From NCBI GenBank assembly GCA_907165065.1, contig OU015528.1, positions 75,125,474 to 75,189,473 of the forward strand: a stretch of DNA of 64,000 bases. The letters are read 5' to 3'. Under the pieces are notes generated by a model. It did not search any database. It saw only the letters and a list, made by a program, of their open reading frames with translations, and was not told the DNA's origin. The translations under genes and the position numbers were made by a program. Source of the stretch: Caprimulgus europaeus. Lineage: Eukaryota > Chordata > Aves > Caprimulgiformes > Caprimulgidae. Positions 24,760 to 37,125 of this stretch are shown here, one piece after another. Positions within the stretch are counted from its first letter, which is position 1, and every line of letters starts with the position of its first letter.

Positions 24760-25210
24760 TGATGGGAACCCAGGGCGTTGTCGCAGATGGAACTGGAAGG
24801 ACTTAAGGTTGCTTAAAGAATCACCGTCAAAGATATTAGGAAAAAAGGGTTTTTTGTAAAGACTGTGGCTTAACAGAGTTCAAGGGCTAGGTTCACTCTA
24901 CTACTTACTACATGGGAAAAACATACAAAAGGGAAATCAGCCCAGAAATTAATTAGAAATATTTACACATGGATCAGGGGAAATGATCTACATGGGGATC
25001 ACAATTAGGTTGGTATGATTTATACAGGGATTAGGGAGATAAGGGAGACCTTCCCATTGAGTCACAAGGTTTAAAATGGACCCCTTTGCTTTCTAATCTC
25101 CTTCTCAGAGAGTAGGTGTGGCTAGATCCAGACTTAGTCCCAGATGAAGTCACCCAAGTGGTGACCATAGGTATAAATACCAGCACAGACACTGCACAAG
25201 CAGGAAAACT
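24760..25210. mobile_element. Possible LTR-retroelement fossil (uncertain)
   Basis: This AT-rich block (running from about the GTTGTCGCAGATGG stretch to a TATA-like GGTATAAATACC at about 25165) reads to me like a dispersed avian LTR-type sequence rather than unique intron. I recognise it only by general resemblance, and no flanking terminal repeats or gene parts are clear. If it is an LTR fossil it is old and incomplete. It could equally be unique sequence. Confidence 0.25.
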
Positions 25211-26318
25211 CCTTGGCAAAATGAGGGCTTAGCAAAGCCTTGGTGCTGCCATGCTCTCCCTCAACAACTGACAGTTCTCCTACCATTTCTGACAGTTTTG
25301 GGAAAGCACAGGCACGTGCATGGGCTTGTGCCCCAACTTCATGGGCCTGAGCATGCCACCAGCCTGGTGCCTGCATCTGGCACCAAGAGGCTTAGAAACA
25401 GATCACAAATAACCTCATAAGCAAAGTCATGGGAAACGTGTGCGCACTTAACCTCACCTATCCCAGCTTAATCACCTCTGCTCCCAGGCTAAGCTCATTT
25501 CCCAGCAATTGCCCCCAGATAAGAGGACACCCATGACCCCTACAAGAGCATGGCTGAGGAAAGGTGACTTATTGAACCACAGCACCCTGACCATATGTAC
25601 AATAAATTGCTTTACTTCGCAGCACCTAACGTTATTTACCCACCAAAAGGGGAAGGAATCAAGTTTTCCCATCTTGCAATAAGGGCAGGGATACTTGTTT
25701 GTGCCACGCTCTGAAACTTAATGAAGGCACATCTCCAAAGCACTCAAGAAATCACCACAGCACATCAGATAACGGCAGTCACTGGAGAGCCATGCACTGG
25801 TGGATTGTGCATCGCAGGTCATTAACTAATCCCCTCTGTATGTACAAATAACTCTTATTATTATGAAAGGAGTTACAGACACATCAAGGGAAAACCAGAT
25901 CCCTCAGGGATCAGCAACCGCTGTCTCACTGCAGTCTTGTGGCTGATACAAATGACAAACATTAGAGGAGATTGAGGCAGATCAAACAAACTCAGCCTTC
26001 GAGTGCAGCCACCAAGAAAGCCAGAGAAAACCCAGCGAGTTTTCTTAGACATCATGCAAATGCTGCCCCGAACATATATAAATAAGAAAAAATGTTTATT
26101 GAAATCATTAATCCATGTAAAACATGATAAAAATGCTCTTTTACCATCTGGCTTCAATCGGTGTGTTTATTACTGGGGGATTTGAGGCAGTGCCAGCACT
26201 GCCCGCTCCTCTCATTCCTGGTGTTTTTCCAAATGCCCTGGCTCTTGGAGCCAGCCATCCTGCAAGGCTTTCTGAGAAGGGTGGGGGGTATGTGGGATGG
26301 GCTGCTGCTTTCTTGTCT

Positions 26319-26386
26319 GGTTGGTTTTGGTTTTTTTTTTTCAAATAAGTTTCTGACCTCTACTGAAAAAAAAAAAACCAAAAACA
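26319..26386. repeat. Imperfect inverted repeat with long T and A arms
   Basis: GGTTGGTTTTGG plus a run of T (26319-26341) faces a run of A plus CCAAAAACA (26366-26386) across about 24 bases. The arms can pair over roughly 17-20 bp. Homopolymer slippage may have extended them. Confidence 0.6.
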
Positions 26387-26562
26387 TAAAAAAAACCCAA
26401 AACAACTTTAAAGCATGGAAATCGAAGTTTCATAATCTAGCATGTTAATTTGAATAATAAAAATTTAGAGGGGGCTTTTTTTTTTTCCATCTTGCAGTTT
26501 TGAAGGCATGAGTCTGAATACTGAGGATTGCCATAAAATGTCCTGATTCCTGGAAAAAAAAA

Positions 26563-26588
26563 TTCTTTTTTTTTCCTTTCTTTCTTTT

Positions 26589-26618
<30 letters not shown>
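26563..26618 (+). repeat. Pure pyrimidine tract, 56 bases, mostly T
   Basis: The run contains only C and T, ending in more than 20 consecutive T. On the CAMK1D strand this is a poly-A/G run, possibly left by an old insertion. It is prone to length variation and sequencing error. Confidence 0.85.
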
Positions 26619-26619
<1 letters not shown>

Positions 26620-28319
26620 ATAGAGAGAAGCTTTACCAGCAAAATCTTTCTCAGTGGTCCGAAGTGTTTTGCTTTAGGCTTTTAGGCTGCATCCTAAGCT
26701 TGACAGGGCTCACAGCTAAGTTCTACTTGTAGCCCATCCTTTATCATTACATCTAAACATGATCTCACCTCCTGTGGGCAGTGGTGGACTCACCACCATA
26801 GAGATATGGGGCTCATTTTCCTATCAGCTGTTTTGTGTTTCAACGGCCCGCATATACAATATTGCATTTCCACCTCCTGCTGACTCACTGGTTGACTTGA
26901 TTGCATCCTCAGAGGTTCAGTACCAGACCTCCCACTCTCTAATGCTCCAATGCAGGAGACACCAGCACCTCCAGCACCCATGGCAGATGAGGAGGACACC
27001 CAACGAGACCCAACATTGATCTGGCAGCTTTGCAGACTTTACAAGCCACTGCAGCTCCTGCCTTTGAGTCATCCCTGTGCTTTACATACAACGTAGGGGC
27101 TGATGCAAATTTATGTAACTGCACACACGTCGGGTTTAGTCACCCTCTCGTCACAGCGCATCCACACACACAACACAAACCCTTCTACGTGCTCCAGAAA
27201 ATCAATGGGGCTTGGGAAGTCAGGGCTGGGGTTCAGCTCACCCCATCCCAGGCACTAGGGCAGCGTACGGGGTATTTTTCCTGGGGATGAGAGGGTTAAG
27301 TTCAGAAACAGACTGACTCCAAATACATTCCCCAGATTGTTTTGAGGATTGAAAGGAAAACAAGTATTCCTTAGAGAAGGGCTGCCAATTCGTCTAACTG
27401 TTTGCTAAATGACCTCTGCAAGAGATCTTAATCTGGCTTTTAATAGGTCCGGCAAAGAAATCTCATCTGTAGGGGGCCAAGGCCAAGCTGGAGAGGGAAT
27501 TTAAACCCACCTCAAATGGATGGGCAGAGGTGTCCCTGGAGATCCTCCCACCTTTGGAGTTATCACAGACTTTTAATTTATGAAATACATCCATCCTCAG
27601 GGACCTAAGCTTATCAACCACTGTTCAGGTGAAGGTCTGCCAGATCTGTGGTTGCGATTCAGCAGGGGAAACACTCGGCAAAGCCAAATACTGAGTCACA
27701 GAGAATCTGGGACTTCTCTGTGTGCACATTACCCACCACAAGCTCCAGGCCTGGGGAGACACCAGCCCCAGCTTTGCTGAGCAAAGCTGAGGCTTGGTAT
27801 GGCACAACATAAGTTGCACAAAACAGCACGGTTGAGTTTCCTCTTCTAAAAAGGGCAGAAAATATTTATCTTCCAAGATCCTATGTAATGCTTCCTCTAC
27901 GGAATGCACATTTCAAGCTTCTATCTTAGTGTAAATCTGCTCACCTCCACGAGGAGTGGGAGCACTACACTGGCTCTTCTGTCGTGGGGAAACCAAGTCT
28001 GTGTCATTATGATTTGCCTAATTAGACTTTTCTTGTACTTCCATTGGAAGATGAAGTTTCTCATCTCTTGCGATAACCTAGAGATAAGCAGGGCAGTGTT
28101 AAACATCTGCCTCTGGTGCACTGGGCTGAATTCCCATGCCAGACAAAGCAACTCTTGTACGTAGGCTGGGATAGATGAAGCCATCAGATTCAATTCTAGA
28201 TCCTGTGATCCTATTCCCAATTCTATGCTGTTACCTGTGGTTCCTCTGTAGTCCTAAGAGACTACTGATTAATTAAAGAGTCCCCCCACTCTATCCCTGG
28301 CACTACGCCTGGGCAAGGG

Positions 28320-28400
28320 TACCATTTCATTTTACAGTCTGGGCACCAAGGAGTAAAGAAACTGAGATTTGCTGGATCCCCCACAGGATTTCAGAGTACA
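28320..28400 (-). mobile_element. Possible MIR-like SINE relic
   Basis: ACCATTTCATTTTACAGTCTGGGCACCAAGGAGTAAAGAAACTGAGATTTGCTGG resembles the antisense MIR core (CATTTTACAGATGGGCAAACTGAGGC). It is short and diverged. Confidence 0.4.
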
Positions 28401-31308
28401 CATCCTATGGATTCATGCTGGTTCTTCCAGCTCAGGTGAAATCTTCAGTTCCATGAGACCTTTTCTTAGTGTGTCTAAATGAATTCATGGTGGAGACTCT
28501 ACCAGCTTGCAAGTCAACCACCACCTGGGCCTGAAATGTAGTGTGAGAACTGCCTTCAAAAGTTAAGTTAGATGAGTAAGAAGCATCCACAATGGAAGCC
28601 TATATAAATAGAAACAGTGACACATTGCTTTCTGGAGGGTGACAATCCTTCTCCATGGGTAGAAGATGAGGAGTTACACTGCTGTATCCTCTGTTTTCGA
28701 GGCAGAGCCTACAGCTCTCCACAGAGCCACGGTGGGGTGGCCTCCACAGACATGGGATGCTTTGCATGGGAATAGCTCCTGGAATGAGCAGAGGACCCCA
28801 TCCCCACTATGACAAGCAAACCAGCCTCCATTTCCCTACTAGAGCCGAACACATGTCCTAGATTTGATGCACGCTGCTCTCTTCAAACTCTCATTCATAC
28901 GGCTGTTTCCCAAAATAGAGACACCATGACGCATTCTTGAGAGTGGGGCTCTGGTGTTATTTCCATCGCAGGATGAGAGACACTCACCACAGAGTTCATC
29001 CACCCACGATGCACAGATTGACTCAGAAAGGCTACCTGGGGCAAGCCACAACAGAGCATCACTGTCTAGAGGTGCAAAGAGAGGATGGGTCCATGCAGGA
29101 GTCTCCAGCAGCAGAGAGAGAATCCCCTCTACCCCCATGGGACTAATATTTTTATGTGCATTTCTTGGGGCAGCTCAGAAAAGTCACACAAAAATGAAGA
29201 TCCCCATGGGAGAAGAAGAGATGCCAGAGAAAACTGGAGCCTCATCACATCAAAGCTGTGGAGACTGCTTATGCGACAACCTAGTCCTAAGGTAAAGCAG
29301 AAAGAAATTCCATGCTTGCATGACTCATTAGTTTATTATAAGCAAGCTGACTCATACAGGAGGGTTTCCACCAAAAACCAGGTCTACAGGCAGCCAGATA
29401 CAACAGACCTGGAGCTCGAGGTCAGCCACACCATGCAGGTTACAGGGAGTCAGGAGGCCCCCCACCCCCTCAACGGAGATGGGAGCATCAAATCCAGTTT
29501 CCTACAGGCTCTAAGGATATTCCCAGCCTCCACACCTTGGCCCTCACAGGGAGTGAGGTTTGCCAATACAAATGGCTGCAGACTGAAAGGACAAAAGCAA
29601 AAACAACAAGGGAAGCCAAGGGAAAATGCTGAGTTTCCTGGAGGCTTTCCATCCCTGGCTGCTTGGTCTGGTTGACTCCAAGTCCTCTGATCAAACCCAG
29701 GGACAGACAGGTGGGAAATGTGATGCCTCTTGCCTGGAAAGGCATTTCAGAACATTGTAACACTGATAAAAATGCACCCATACCCACACCCATTATTTCT
29801 CTCTTGTACTGGTTGGCCAAGGACCTCCAAGCTGACCCTAGCATCATAACAGCAATGGTCAGCAGTGCTGCTGTTCTCCTGATCTACATGATAAGTAACC
29901 ACCGAGGCCATCCACCATCTCCACAGCCACAAAGCAAAGGGGTCTCTTCCCTAGCTTGGTTTTGGTCATCTTGAAACACCATCCTCCCCTAGTGACTGTG
30001 GGCAACCCTTCATAACACTGATCTCCTTTAGCTTCCCAGCATGGTTGCTAAGCTGCACCAGAGCCCACAATCCTCTCCTTGCTGTTCATGACTAGCACAC
30101 TCTATTAAGAGCTTTCTCATCAGGAAATTGCTTTCCTATCTGTATTAAAATTAGTTTTGGGGTGGGCGGATTTCTAATAGCTTCAGCATTAAGCAGAATT
30201 CATATGTTTGCTTTTCAAATTTGACTGAGCAACAGAATAGTTTGTTTTAGGAGCCTCTAGAGCACCCAGCCAGCATGGTATCAAAATCCTGATTTATGAA
30301 GGAATCAGCTAATAGCCTCTTACTACACAACCACATATACAGTATGTAGGCACTATCATCCAGTATGGGGGTGAACAGACCCAAATGTACACCATACTGG
30401 CTTCTACAGATATAGTAGAGTTACCCCCATAATACATACCTCTTGCTTTCCCCTGGTCAGCCCCACACCACAGTTCTGCATCCCCCTCTCCAGGAACTTC
30501 TTTCTCACTCTACCCTTTGTACACACTATCTATCTCCACCATACTTGGGGCATTCCATTTACCTTTACACTATGCTAGATGCTGTCCTTGTCATATCAAT
30601 AAATAGGGCTCTTTTCACAGCCTTTCTCCTATCACCTCCACCCTCCTTTCCTTTCTGTCCTCTAGGGAAATAAGGGCAGCAATATTTTAATTTGCATGGG
30701 ACTGTAGTGTGAAGTAAAGCTGATGAGAAGGCAAATTATGCTGCGAGGCATCACAGCAACAGCTGCCACCATCTAGTAGTTTGATTTTTAGATAAAGACT
30801 GGCTGCTGGCCGGTCACAGATTACAGAAGCTCCATGCATCTCCCCATTTACCCCTTTTGACTGTTTTCCTTTACAATCAGTAGATTTCCACATACGTAAA
30901 AGATGTCCTTGGCTTGGAATGATACAGCTTCAGAAGTTATCACAGCACAAGATGGCACACAGACCCAGAAATGTCATCAAGGTGGAGGTTTCACATTAAG
31001 AACATAAAAAATGTCACATTGAGTGAAATCAGTGGTTCATCCAGCCAGGACTGTACCCAGTACAGATGCTCTTCAAGGAGAGCAGGTGAGCCTGGCCTCT
31101 ACCTTCAGTCCCTTCCACTCTTCCAGTAGTCACTTTTTCTTGGTTAAGGGACATTACCAGAAATATCCCTGTACTCCTAGTATCATAGGCCTGTTATCAA
31201 CTAATTGGTTTAATTCCCTTTTGAAGCTGCTGATATCAGCAGGTTCATCACCTCCCAGGGCAACATACTCCAGAAGCTCACTACCTGCCAAGTACAAAAA
31301 ATACCTTC

Positions 31309-31370
31309 TTTCAGCTGGATTACTTTCCTTCCTTTCTTCCTTTCAGCTGGATATTTCTTTTCAGTTAGAT
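31309..31370 (-). repeat. Local repeat of TTTCAGCTGGAT inside the old LINE
   Basis: TTTCAGCTGGAT occurs at 31309-31320 and 31341-31352, and a variant TTTCAGTTAGAT at 31359-31370. The spacings are 32 and 18 bases, separated by pyrimidine-rich filler. This looks like small slippage duplications that occurred after the LINE inserted. Confidence 0.6.
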
Positions 31371-33299
31371 TAATATCACTGGATATTAATCCAGCCACCT
31401 GCTAGTTTCAACACATCCCCCCATCTCCTCTCCCTGCTGAAGTCCCAGCCCATACAATGGACTCATAAGGAGGTGCTCCATCCCTTCAGTCTTTTTAGTT
31501 GCTCTTCTCCAGACCTCCTCTACCTCCGTCCTGAACTGCACACAGCATTGTCCTGGCACAGGTCACTGAGCCTTCCTACAGTGGCAATATGACACCCCAT
31601 GTCTTGTTCTCGGCACCTTCCTTGACCATGCACAAGGGCTTGTTTGCTTTTTTGGATGCCACTGCACACGGAGTGGGCACTTGCAAACGACTGCCAATCA
31701 TGTCTCCATGATCTCTTTCCCAAGCTGTAACTCCTAGTTCTTGAATTCAGCATCGTGAAGGCATGGTTTAATTTTCCCTTGATGGATTACCTTGCATTTA
31801 TCTACACTGAAGCTCATGTGCCCCCTTTTCGACACTCAGTCATTTTTATGAGGTCTTTCTGGAGTTCGTCACCATGCACTTGGCATCTGACTACCCAAAG
31901 GAGCTTGGCTTCACCTGCAAACCTAATTTTCTGTTTACATCTGACCTGTCATATTTTACACCCTTTTCCATTCTCTTAATTTGAACAAGCTTTCCATTTT
32001 TCAGAAGCCAACCATCTCCTGTGATAGCTGTTTAACTTTCCTACTGAGTCTGCAGGGTGTTTGGGGGACGATTTTGTTTTCTTTTCAAATCGCAGCACAC
32101 GTTTTATCTTAGCTTCTAATACACTATTATTAACAGCCTCCAGGCTGCACACAGGTTTCTTGCTTTTTTTTGAACTGCTCCTTTTAAATTCTTCCTCATA
32201 TTTACCTTGTCCTTCTCTTGAAACCAAATATCCACATATGGGATTTATCTGCCCTGCTTTTTCCTGCTGTGATGTTAAATCTAAGTGTATTGCACTTGCT
32301 TCTGGTGAGCTCTCCTGGTAACACCTCTCAGACCAGGTCCTGCATACCACTTGAGGCCAAATCTGGAATAACATCTTTTCTTACAAGATCTAGGATTAAT
32401 CATTCTAGGAAGCAACTATTTACTCCATCCAAAGCTTTCTCACTACATCTCATCCTGATGAGACACTGGCTCAATCTGTATATGGATAGTTGAAATCTCC
32501 TGCTGTTATTACCTGTCCTAAATTTGCTGCTTCTTTAATCTCATTTAGTATTCCCTGGTTTGGGAAGGGGGGTGGTCAGTGGTACAATCCTAGTACTACC
32601 CTTCTTATTGGAGTCAGGATTTGCACCCATGAGGGTGCTGTAATGCTTTTCTTTTCCCATAACACTTCTATGCTGCTGCTCTTTGTATTATCCTTCACTT
32701 GCACTGTCACTCCTCCACCTATACATCCTACTCCAGCACTCCTATAAAGCTGGTAGCTTGGCAACACTGCATCCCTCTAATTATCTCCTTTCCACCAGGT
32801 CCCTGGGGTACCTGCTATACCATGGTTGTCAGTTGACAGCAAGCCCTCTGGTTCCCCTAACTAATATTTTTGGTCTTCCAGCACTGGGGCACGAGCACTT
32901 GTACATTTTGTCTTCACTCCAGCACCACATACTGTGCACATGGCTCAACTGCTTTTGCAGGCAGTCTGATTTGCCTTTCCCATTTACTCCAGTTTTGCTC
33001 TGTGCAGCCCTCATGGACTTTCCAAATGTGCACTGAGCATCAATGACATCCAGCTCACAGGTTGCACCAGTCCAAACCAGGCACTCTGCATTTTCTTCCA
33101 GCTCCCAGTTTGAACACACCTCTATGACTCTTTTATTTTTCAGTCAGCAGCCTTGCTCTGAATCTTAGTCTGTTTTGACAAAGATATGCCCCATCTACAG
33201 GTTCTTACTGTACCCAGAAGATCCACAGTTCCTGAAGACCCAGAGTACCCCTGACTCTCTGTGCCATCTCTTCCATGTAATGAGACTGTAGATCTTTGC

Positions 33300-33518
33300 T
33301 CACCTCTCCAGACTCACCTCTGGCATTGGCAGTATCTCAGAGAGTGCTACCATGGAGATCTTGGACTTCATTTGCTCATACAGCAACCTGAATTTATCCT
33401 GCAGAACATCCCTCCCATGCTCCCCTGTGTCCCCAGGACCAGCACAGGTTATCTGCTCCTCCCCTGCATTCAGCAGGAACTCATCTGAATACCCATGATA
33501 TCTACCCTTGTGCCCCAT
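33300..33518 (-). pseudogene. ORF1-like open stretch upstream of the endonuclease in the old LINE
   Basis: A 72-residue open stretch, MGHKGRYHGYSDEFLLNAG... through EHGRDVLQDKFRLLYEQMK to MPEVSLER, lies about 500 bp upstream (in element orientation) of the endonuclease motifs. A second open stretch at 32829-33119 continues toward the endonuclease (ends ILVRGTRGLAVN). Their position and orientation fit the ORF1 or inter-ORF part of the same LINE. CR1 ORF1 usually carries a zinc-finger or PHD-like part and an esterase; I do not recognise either, so the function is unknown. It may also be a different old element into which, or next to which, the LINE lies. Confidence 0.4.
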
Positions 33519-36099
33519 AGGTATGTCCCCATAGCAATCTTCTCAGGTGTCACAAACCCAGCTCCCTCTACACCTGATAGCTACATCTGCCACTGCCACC
33601 ACTTCCTTCTTCCAACCCCAGGAGATCCCCTCTGTTATCAGACCATTATTGGTACAAGAAGACACATGGAGGAGAGATGACACCTGAGAGGTGAGGTCCC
33701 TCCACACCAGCAGAGCACCCTGCTCTCCTGAAGGCTCCTACAGCAAGGCAAAATGCCTTACCAACATCCCCTTTTCACCTCTCTGGCCCTGTAATTACAA
33801 TACTCTGGGTTTCTCATGCAGTTATTTCTTCTATCGTTATATTCTTTCATACCTTTAGCAATCATTATGGTTAGATACAGGAGTAAAGTCCGAAGGCTTA
33901 GATCTGGATTCACATTTAGATCCAACAGAAGAACTATACTGTCTAATTCAAAGCTAGTTCTGGATTCATACTCTAATTTCTCTAAAGGTCAGGCAGAGCT
34001 GAAACTGTTATTGCTACTTAACCTACTTATCCAAGAAGGAACACAATTTAGAGTGGATATATTATTTTACACTTTCTGGATATCTACAGCTGCCAAATGC
34101 AGTATAAGGCAATAGCTCTGTATTCCATTTTTATCAATACTATATCAGTTCAACTTTTTTTTCTCCTTTCTTTCCAGAAGGAGATCAAAAATAGGCCTCA
34201 TATGACAGAAATTGCCTACATGATTTGTACTACTAGGAGACATCCAGCTACGACTTGAGCAGACTGCATAGAATACACAGAATAGTTGAACCATAAATGG
34301 AGCCACTTAATCTGGGTATTGGAGCCAGAGGCCAGAGACCTGGCTTTGCTCTAGGTTTATAAAGTTGTAAAATGCAGCACTGTTACAGACCATAGGCTGG
34401 TATCTGCTCGCTCAGTCGGACGGTAGGGGAAGGTCATGTCAACACATGCCCAATTTCAACCCATAAGCACAGCTGAAAGTCTCTCCTTGAAGGCCTGGTC
34501 TTTGTGATCAAACTAATCAGTGTTCAGTGGGCAGCAGGACCCTAAATTACTGTGGCAACAAAGGCCACAAACCGAGACTCTAGGCAGTAGCCTGCTCGCC
34601 CATGACAATTCTTTGCAGCATCTGCCAGGTGCCTGAGTTCCTCCTAGCATTGAGGAGACCTCTCTGACCAGCACCCGTGACTTTTTATTACCCAAAACTA
34701 GCAACATCCATTTAGAAAACCCGACATGTTTAAGAGTTACAGCATCCCCCAGCTCTTCCCAAGATACTCTCCCAAACATCACATTGTGATGGTTCGCTGG
34801 GAAAGGAAAAACTGACTGAAGGGAAATCACCGAAAAGTCTGGGCATCATTGACAGACCCTTTAAAAGAAATGCAGTAACACAGGAGCCACAAGACTTACA
34901 TCATCCAAACTGTCAGCACTTCTCCTCCTCACGATATTTTTGTCACCTATCATATAATCCAAAGAGACTTAAACTCCCACAATACAAGACATGCTTGGTT
35001 CTCTCCTAACAGAGTCCTTGGATACCAGGGGAGCAAGGTTTTTTAATTTTCCTCAACAAGTGGCTCTACAAAGCATGTGTGAGGATGTAAAGAAACACTC
35101 TACCCAACTGTGAAGAGTATTGCATGTCTCATGAAGTGTACCTGCAACTAAAATCTTTATAGCAATCCCAGTGAGACAAGAGCAAGAGGCTGAGATAAAG
35201 GATCTTTAAGCGCTTCGGGGAGAAAAACAACAACCTGACTACATAAGTTGCCACCAAGTGACAGACCTCAACAGACAAGTCATTAACAACCCCAATGACT
35301 GTCTCTGTCTATTAGTATAAGCTGCATTAGGGGGAACAGAGCTGTAGGAAAGTCACAGAGATTAACTAAAAATAGTCAAAGATCCACAAAGGAACAGTCT
35401 TGTTCTAAACTCTTTATGCAACTTCAGATAAAATCAACTCAGATGACCAGGAGACCCATGTGTGAAGTAATTCAGCAGCTCCCCATCACTAGAGAGGATG
35501 AACTCAGCTGCTGACAAACACATGATAACTTTCACATGCCACCGGGGTCCAACCACGGTCTGGAGGAGGCCAGCTGGGGGAAAGACTCTTGTCTTGTTCC
35601 AGCACAACATATACAAGAGAAAATCTGTTTATTTAGTGAATCATTCATCGGTTTCAGTGGGGAGGGAGGTTAACGCATTATTTGTGATTCTCTAAAACCA
35701 CTTGCTTTTAATTCACTGCCTAATCCTCAGGAGGCATGTAAAGCAGACTTTTTTTTACGTAGAAATAAAAGAGGCCGTTCAATTACATTCAGGCTGTGTT
35801 GAAAACAAATTGGAACAGTACGAAAGAGCAGGCCCTGCCAAATAAAGGAAATCTCTTCCAAGAGCAAGGCTACCAGTTAAACACAGCCCAGAGAGCAGCC
35901 AAGGACCACTCTTACGGGTGCCTCCCCTTGTTCTCTGTGTGCTGTGCATAGAAAAAGCACATCCGTGCTGTACGTGTATGCATGGATTACAATATGTTCA
36001 GTGACTATAAACACGTTGTATTTGCAGTAAGAGAAGGAAACCACTTCCAAGTCAAAAACACCGATCAGCTAACCGCTTCTGCTGGATTAAAACCCATCA

Positions 36100-36235
36100 G
36101 ATCAAACATAAAGCATTAGATAATTAAATATATGTCCAAATTGATAGTACTGCATGATACTACTGGGCATTCATATGAATAACAAGACTAAGCAGAGTTA
36201 CAGCTAATGATTAAACATCTTTTCAATGCATATTA
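36100..36235. promoter_or_regulatory. Candidate conserved non-coding element
   Basis: AGCATTAGATAATTAAATATATG, GCATGATACTACTGGGCATTCATATG and GCTAATGATTAAAC lie close together in unique sequence, with multiple TAAT/ATTA cores. Inference only. Confidence 0.22.
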
Positions 36236-37125
36236 AAGGTCATGTTCAAGGCTTAAGCCAGTCTTTGAAGCATAAGAAATAGAAAAGGACCTGCAGTAAG
36301 GTATGGGGGGAGTGATGATGACACATCTGCTTTCTATGCCTCCCTCCACAGCATTTGGTGGAAGCCACTGCCAGGAACAAGGGAAGAGGAGAGACAATGC
36401 TACTGAGACTGCATTGGCAATGAAACTAATACACAAATAGCAACAGAAATCATTAGGAAATTATGTGCACAGTTGGGTTCTCACTTTCCCCTCCTCTCTC
36501 ACTTGCTTATGCATACATATACAACTTCCTTCCTACTACAGCTACAAGTACAGCTTCATACTTCATCACATCTTTAACCTTCTGTGTTTGAAAGGGTAAA
36601 TTTAGGAGGATAGCACCAGGGAGTGAAGCTTTCTTGCCAAAGACCACAACTACAGCTCTTCTGAAAGCCCAAACTGCTGCCTCCACTGCTGGAGTCAGAA
36701 CGTGTCACCATGAGGCAGTGGTCACACGCTGGCTTTCTGCACAGGATTGACAGCTTTGCCCATTCCTTCTCATTTGGTCTTTATCATCCTGGACAGACTA
36801 AGCACATGCCTCATCAAGAAGCTCTTGACAATGCAGTGTATCTTATCAACTCAACATGCACAGCTCAGGCTGGTGAAACGGTTGGTACGAAAGCAAGTAG
36901 GATAATTGGGAATGAGGTCCCAGACTCTTCATTTCTACATGTGGCCCTGCAGGCTGAGTCAACACTGAGGAGAGACGGCTGCTTTCTAGCCATCCTGCAA
37001 AACAAGAAACCTGGACCTGTAACTGTGGCTTTGGGTATTGCAAAACCTGAAACCGCCCTGCGACTGGTTTGCTTCTGCACATTTCACTCACTCTGTTTGC
37101 CAATGCGGCACTATAGTGGCTTCTG

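Larger units (their letters stand above)
24199..30997. other. Intron, mixed sequence
   Basis: It holds the possible LTR-type fossil near 25 kb, the T/A arms and pyrimidine tract at 26.3-26.6 kb and a weak SINE relic at 28.3 kb. The plus-strand frame 29085-29675 (196 codons) is the longest non-LINE frame in the window but shows no domain, signal or biased codon pattern by eye. Nothing else is seen. Confidence 0.5.
30998..33790 (-). mobile_element. Long ancient CR1/L3-like LINE relic with ORF1-like, endonuclease and RT remnants
   Basis: Reading right to left: an unrecognised ORF1-like block (about 33790-32830), an APE-type endonuclease, a remnant of the reverse transcriptase palm, the C-terminal region, and a 3' end (the reverse complement of AAGAACATAAAAAATG at 30998). 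Endonuclease evidence is TWWKGDN (32780-32800), GGGVTVQVKD (inside 32576-32767) and GDFNYP (about 32483-32500), corresponding to the ETWW, GGGVA and GDFN motifs of CR1-clade endonucleases. At about 31903-31924 the palm motif reads RFAGEAKL where active CR1 has KFADDTKL, so both catalytic Asp are gone. The order EN then RT palm with little between (about 32380 to 31930) implies loss of roughly 1 kb of late EN and RT fingers. Many stops and frame changes show great age. The 3' end resembles CR1 families known from turtles and crocodilians. Confidence 0.75.

Noticed and set aside
26445-26642. Lys-rich frame on the minus strand
   Set aside because: It is the translated pyrimidine tract.
29085-29675. 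196-codon open frame on the plus strand
   Set aside because: No domain, signal sequence, membrane segment or conserved motif; composition looks like translated intron, and overlapping frames of similar quality exist. Likely chance.
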